Assembly (NCBI GenBank): GCA_015490875.1
Contig: WFWZ01000079.1
Location: forward strand, 1-46,511
Direction of reading: 5' to 3'
Origin: Planctomycetaceae bacterium
GTDB taxonomy: Bacteria > Planctomycetota > Planctomycetia > Pirellulales > Pirellulaceae
DNA length: 46,511 bases
Under the pieces are notes generated by a model. That model saw only the letters and a list, made by a program, of their open reading frames with translations. It ran no database searches and was not told the DNA's origin. The stretch's first letter is position 1. Every line of letters begins with the position of its first letter. Position numbers and translations under genes: made by a program. Shown here piece after piece: positions 42,690 through 46,511 of the stretch.

Positions 42690-45686
42690 ATGCGCGGCTT
42701 TCGCTTCGGCCTCTCGGGTCTTTTTGTATTCAGGTGCTCCGTCCTGCTTGGCACGTTGGTAATCGCAGCCTCCGGCTGTCGACCCTCGGCGAGCGATACT
42801 CGTGATCGGGCATCCGGCGGCAAGTGGGTGGCCACGGCCGAGGAAACAACCGAAACGGGAAACCAAGAGTCCTCAAGCTCTCCCGATGATTCCGCCGGCT
42901 CACCGAACACTTCTGTGTCGAAAACCGGAAAGGCGTCGACGTCTCCACGGAATCCAAGCAGCCCTACGTCTACCGATGCCGGTCGGAGTACCGCAGATAT
43001 GGAGAGCGCCAGTGGTGGCAACGAAGATCAAGAGGCGGCGTTTCGAAGGCACAAGGAGGCGGCGTATCGAGCGTTTACGGCGGCCAGGCTTTGGGAGGCG
43101 GAGCAGGAGTTGCGCGCCGGACTGCGCATTCACCCAGAGGATCCCGATCTCAACCGAGCGCTGGCCATGCTACTCAATTCCGAAGGCCGCCGCTGGGAAG
43201 CGGCGCCGTTCGGTTTCATGCTGCTGAAAGTACGCCGCTTCTCGATCGACGATTTGGCGTTATTAGCGAACACCGATGAGATCTATGAAAACACACCGCT
43301 GTTGAAAAAGGCGCTGCGCGTCGAGCCGGCAAGTCGGATTCCCTTGTTGGGGTTGGCCCGCTTCGATCGGTCGCAAAAGCGGGACAGGGAAGCGCAGGAG
43401 AAGCTGGAAGAAGTGCTGCGTTCGCACCCCGACCTTGTCGAGGCTCAAGTGCAGTATGGAACACTCTTGTTGGACTTGGGAAGAGACGACGCTTTCTTGA
43501 CGTGGCGGCGCGAGCTTCCCGATGTCGTGTTGGAGCATCCGGAGACGTGGTTCCTGTTCGGGAGATGGGCAGAGAGTAACGACGAATGCGAAGCGGCGGC
43601 GAGGTGCTACTGGGAAGCCATCGACCGGGACCCCAACCATCGGCGAGCTCACTTCAAGCTAGCGGCCGTTTTGAAGCGGCTTGGGCGACGCGAGGAAGCG
43701 GACTTGATTCTACGACGAAGCGAGGACTTGACCGAGCTGAACGAAGTGGTTCATCCGATCATGATCACCGGTCCGGACGTCAAGAAGATGCAACGGATCG
43801 TCGAGTTGTGCGAATCGCTGGGGAGAATCTGGGAGGCGTGGGGTTGGTGCGTGGCGACCGCCTACACGATGAAATCGAACGGGCTCGATCCCGGGACGTG
43901 GATCGCCAAACGTGATGCGCTCAAGCAGCGACTGGCCCCTGATTTGCCTCGCGTACTTCCCGAGGCTCGACTCAGCAAACGAGTCGACTTGCACGCGTGG
44001 CCATTACCTTCCTGGAAAGCACGATCGAAGGAAAAGCCTGCTCCTGCACCGGCCGTCGCAGGCGGACTCATTCGGTGGCGAGATCTGGCCGAGGAAGCCG
44101 GACTGCAATTCACGTACTATGACAGCGCTGCGGATCGGCCCGATGGGATCCAGATTATGGACAGCACGGGAGGCGGCGTCGCCGTGCTCGATTATGACCA
44201 AGACGGATGGCCGGACATCTACTTGACCCAATGTCATCCGTGGCCGCCGGGAGCCGGCCAGGACGAACACCGGGATCGGCTCTTTCGCAATCGCGGAGAC
44301 GGGACATTCGAGGACGTGACGGAACGAGCCGGCATCGACGAGCGGGGGTTTTCTCAGGGGTGCACGTCCGGCGACTTCAACAACGACGGCTGGCCCGATC
44401 TGTACGTCGCCAACATCGGACCCAATCGGCTCTTTTTGAACAACGGAGACGGTACGTTTTCGGCTGTTGCTCTTCCCAAAGACTCCAAGCCCATGGTTTG
44501 GACGACGAGTGTCGCCCTGGTGGACCTCAATCAAGATGGCCTGCCGGACATCTATGACGTCAATTACTTGGGAGGCAACTATGCCACGTTGCGATGCGGC
44601 ACCCCCGAACATCGCAAGAGTTGCGGGCCGAGTGCCTTTCCCGGGGAACAGGATCGCGTGCTGATCAACACCGGTGATGGAGGTTGGCGCGAGGTGACGC
44701 GCGACTCGGGGCTGACCGAACACACGGGGAAAGGACTCGGCATCGTCATCGTCGATTTCAACGGAGATGGTCGCATGGAAGTGTTCGTGGCCAACGATGG
44801 CGAGGCCAATTTCTTGTTGGTTAACGAGAACACAGAGCCGGGCGGAGTGCCTCGGTGGAAGGACGAGGCGCTCTTGCGGGGGCTAGCGTTCAATCGCGAC
44901 GGAGCCGGGCAGGCGTGCATGGGCATTGCCGTCGACGACGTCGACGGCGATGGGCAGCTCGATCTCTTCGTGACGAACTACTATGACGATCACAACACGC
45001 TCTATTTGCAGGAACTGGAAGGACTCTTCCTAGACAAGACGCGCGAGTTCGGCTTGTACGAACCGAGCCTCAAGCAACTCGGTTTTGGAACGCAATTCGT
45101 CGATGCCGACCTCGATGGCCGGCCTGACCTTCTGATTGCCAACGGACATGTGGACGATTTTCGAGACGAGGGCAAACCGTTCCGCATGCGGCCTCAATTC
45201 TTCTACAACACGGGCTCCGGGCGGTTCGTCGAAGGGGATCCGGCCAAATTGGGAGATTTCTTCGGTGGCAAGTATTTGGGGCGCGGCATGGCGGTCGTGG
45301 ATTGGAACGGCGATGGCCGAGAGGACGTTGTTGTATCTCAGATTGGGGATCCCGCTGCACTCTTGACGAACGAGACTGCGGAGACGGGGCACTTCGTGGC
45401 GATTGAGCTTCGCGATACTCATGGAAGTCGCGACGCGTATGGAGCGACGGTGGAGGTGCATACGGCGGGAACGGTTCGCGTCCGGCAGTTGGTCGGTGGT
45501 AGCGGCTACCAGGCGTGCAACCAGCGGCAACTCATTTTTGGGCTTGGAGATGCCGAGCGTATCGACAAGGTCGTCGTGCGTTGGCCGGACGGAAGCCGCT
45601 CGGAATTTGCCGACGTGCCCGCCGATCGCCGGTGGCGGATCCTCCAGGGTGTTCCACGGCTTTTTTCGGTGGATGACGTAGAATAG
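42690..45686 (+). CDS. TPR / FG-GAP / ASPIC-UnbV lipoprotein
   Basis: A 998-residue exported protein. The N-terminus is a lipoprotein-type signal (LVIAASGC, Cys30) followed by a Ser/Thr/Pro-rich linker to about 105. TPR-like helices fill about 115-370 (RAHFKLAAVLKRLGRREEAD). From about 463 come FG-GAP/VCBS blades with calcium-type loops (VLDYDQDGWPDIYL, GDFNNDGWPDLYV, VDDVDGDGQLDLFV, VDADLDGRPDLLI). The end is an ASPIC/UnbV domain (VGGSGYQACNQRQLIFGLGD, KVVVRWPDGSRSEF). Such proteins are abundant in planctomycetes and of unproven role, probably glycan or protein binding at the cell surface. No homologous frame shift is seen. Confidence 0.88.
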   Translation: MRGFRFGLSGLFVFRCSVLLGTLVIAASGCRPSASDTRDRASGGKWVATAEETTETGNQESSSSPDDSAGSPNTSVSKTGKASTSPRNPSSPTSTDAGRSTADMESASGGNEDQEAAFRRHKEAAYRAFTAARLWEAEQELRAGLRIHPEDPDLNRALAMLLNSEGRRWEAAPFGFMLLKVRRFSIDDLALLANTDEIYENTPLLKKALRVEPASRIPLLGLARFDRSQKRDREAQEKLEEVLRSHPDLVEAQVQYGTLLLDLGRDDAFLTWRRELPDVVLEHPETWFLFGRWAESNDECEAAARCYWEAIDRDPNHRRAHFKLAAVLKRLGRREEADLILRRSEDLTELNEVVHPIMITGPDVKKMQRIVELCESLGRIWEAWGWCVATAYTMKSNGLDPGTWIAKRDALKQRLAPDLPRVLPEARLSKRVDLHAWPLPSWKARSKEKPAPAPAVAGGLIRWRDLAEEAGLQFTYYDSAADRPDGIQIMDSTGGGVAVLDYDQDGWPDIYLTQCHPWPPGAGQDEHRDRLFRNRGDGTFEDVTERAGIDERGFSQGCTSGDFNNDGWPDLYVANIGPNRLFLNNGDGTFSAVALPKDSKPMVWTTSVALVDLNQDGLPDIYDVNYLGGNYATLRCGTPEHRKSCGPSAFPGEQDRVLINTGDGGWREVTRDSGLTEHTGKGLGIVIVDFNGDGRMEVFVANDGEANFLLVNENTEPGGVPRWKDEALLRGLAFNRDGAGQACMGIAVDDVDGDGQLDLFVTNYYDDHNTLYLQELEGLFLDKTREFGLYEPSLKQLGFGTQFVDADLDGRPDLLIANGHVDDFRDEGKPFRMRPQFFYNTGSGRFVEGDPAKLGDFFGGKYLGRGMAVVDWNGDGREDVVVSQIGDPAALLTNETAETGHFVAIELRDTHGSRDAYGATVEVHTAGTVRVRQLVGGSGYQACNQRQLIFGLGDAERIDKVVVRWPDGSRSEFADVPADRRWRILQGVPRLFSVDDVE

Positions 45687-45785
45687 GTCCGGTCCATCCA
45701 ATCCTCACTCCATTGTTTGACCCCCTTCGGGGCGATTTGTGTCTTCCGTCTGCGCGCCGAGTTCGTCGAACACGTGATGCCCATA

Positions 45786-45803
45786 CGTAGCTCAGGCTTT
45801 CAG
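45786..45803 (+). repeat. dispersed repeat, copy C
   Basis: CGTAGCTCAGGCTTTCAG is identical to the core at 21424-21441, some 24 kb away. The right arm of the palindrome is missing (the sequence continues ACTGACAATTGG), so this copy looks truncated. Confidence 0.7.
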
Positions 45804-45840
45804 ACTGACAATTGGCGCCGAGCGAGCCTAACGAGGGTAA

Positions 45841-45867
45841 CGACCCGTCGCTACGGCGGCCGGGTCG
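45841..45867. repeat. 7-bp inverted repeat
   Basis: CGACCCG (45841-45847) and CGGGTCG (45861-45867) are perfectly complementary, with 13 bases between. No T-run follows. It lies just beyond the truncated dispersed repeat. Confidence 0.4.
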
Positions 45868-46023
45868 ACGGGGGTGGTGGGCGGTGAGTGGCGAGTGGTG
45901 GGTTGTAGGAGATCCGTGCGCGTCCACTCTGTCTACCTTTCCACTACGTCCGCTCGGTCCACCGGACGCGCCCGCTTGCCTCAAAAGACCTCGCTCGTGT
46001 CATCGGCTCGGCACTGACATTGG

Positions 46024-46053
46024 TTGCCTCTTTGGAGCGAAAACGGTTATAAT
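46024..46053 (+). promoter_or_regulatory. sigma-70-like promoter before the RHS frame
   Basis: TTGCCT (46024-46029) and TATAAT (46048-46053) with an 18-base spacer. The -10 is a perfect consensus. It points to the RHS/YD-repeat frame that runs off the window. Confidence 0.6.
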
Positions 46054-46300
46054 CGGGGCGTTCTCGGCGAGTGGCGGCGGAGCGGGAATCCGGCTCTCGC
46101 GCGAGGCATGGGCGTCGGGGCGCAGGAAACTCTTCGTGGTTAGTCTTGTAGCGCAGAACCGTTCGACCGAAAGCACCGAGTTTCGCTCGGCGCAATCTCT
46201 TGGTGCGTCCGGCGTTTCGTCATTCTCCAGCGCTCCCCAGTCCTTGCTGGATCGACGGCGAAAGCGTCTTCCTTCGCGTTTTCATCGGAGCTCTTGTACC

Positions 46301-46511
46301 GTGGTGGCTACTTACAAGAGCAAGACGGCCGAGACGCGCACCGGGGCGATGGCGAATTCGGGCTGGTCGACCGGCGCGAGTGGTTATGACGATGAAGACA
46401 GACTCGTGTCATGGACAAGAGATGACAACAACCTGTCACAGAGTTGGACGCTGACGAAGGAAGGGGACTGGAGTCAGTTCGTCGAGAACACGACGACGGA
46501 GAATCGGACTC
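46301..46511 (+). CDS. RHS/YD-repeat protein, N-terminal or internal part, cut by the edge
   Basis: From GTG 46301 the frame reads ATYKSKTAETRTGAMANSGW, then SGYDDEDRLVSWTRDD and LSQSWTLTKEGDWSQF, and is open at the window end. The YDxxxRL unit and the following SWTL...GDW stretch match RHS (rearrangement hotspot) proteins that I know from planctomycetes, large surface or secreted proteins with YD repeats and often a variable toxic tip. The start is unclear: the frame stays open upstream and GTG 46136 is another option, but residues before ATYK look random. A full RHS protein would have over 1000 residues, so this may be a 5'-truncated copy or a true beginning. Confidence 0.6.
   Translation, partial: MVATYKSKTAETRTGAMANSGWSTGASGYDDEDRLVSWTRDDNNLSQSWTLTKEGDWSQFVENTTTENRT

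Larger units (their letters stand above)
45687..46300. other. intergenic region with repeats, upstream of an RHS frame
   Basis: About 610 bases hold a copy of the CGTAGCTCAGGCTTTCAG repeat (45786-45803), a CGACCCG...CGGGTCG inverted repeat (45841-45867), a G-rich GTGG/GTGAGTGG stretch near 45870-45905 and a good promoter at 46024-46053. The RHS frame stays open upstream to at least 46136, where a GTG with an AGGA site could be the real start. Confidence 0.5.

Overview
The window reads as the chromosome of a planctomycete, probably of the Pirellula-like group. The basis is the mix of families: DUF1559-derived proteins, PQQ-type beta-propeller proteins with the DWPRFRGPDGTG start, a sulfatase next to a VCBS-repeat protein, a TPR/FG-GAP/ASPIC-UnbV lipoprotein, an NPYRSP-bearing membrane protein, a fused PurS-PurS-PurL, high GC, and intergenic 9-bp and palindromic repeats of a kind I associate with this phylum. 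Genus and species cannot be set from the sequence. No rRNA, tRNA, CRISPR array, insertion sequence or prophage was seen.

Layout. Bases 1-293 hold a DUF433/DUF5615 toxin-antitoxin pair cut by the left edge. From 657 to 10830, all on +, come a creatininase-like hydrolase, a Tat-exported protein followed by two TatA-type genes, two tandem DUF1559-derived exported proteins of about 825 residues, and a FlgI-like protein with HEAT-type repeats. From 10942 to 21393 lies a housekeeping run: smc, tyrA, fused purSL, purQ, folP and a WYL regulator. Next is a repeat-rich accessory stretch (about 21400-22900) with a minus-strand zeta-like kinase and its small partner.

Bases 22901-25811 hold the most unusual group. 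A small three-helix membrane protein, a cysteine-rich radical SAM enzyme resembling the MJ0619/Tes tetraether-synthase family, and an Lgt-like membrane enzyme sit in tight order, followed by an overlapping DUF433 antitoxin whose toxin is cut short. A sulfatase with an atypical formylglycine motif (C-S-F-T-R) and a VCBS protein with an in-frame TGA follow.

Bases 29538-36689 hold ribosomal S1 (-), a planctomycete hypothetical (+), a PYROXD2-like FAD oxidoreductase (+), an EamA transporter (-) and BipA (-). Bases 36862-45686 on + hold an MrfA/MrfB-type repair helicase and nuclease, a coupled pair of exported proteins and a 998-residue TPR/ASPIC lipoprotein. The right edge cuts into an RHS/YD-repeat reading frame.

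The genes work together in a few clear units: tyrA-purSL (overlapping), purSL-purQ (two subunits of FGAM synthase), mrfA-mrfB (helicase and nuclease), Tat substrate plus tatA genes, the radical SAM/Lgt-like membrane group, and the 380-residue exported protein coupled to the PQQ-type propeller. Several start codons lie 60-110 nt downstream of TGC-TATAAT-like extended -10 boxes.
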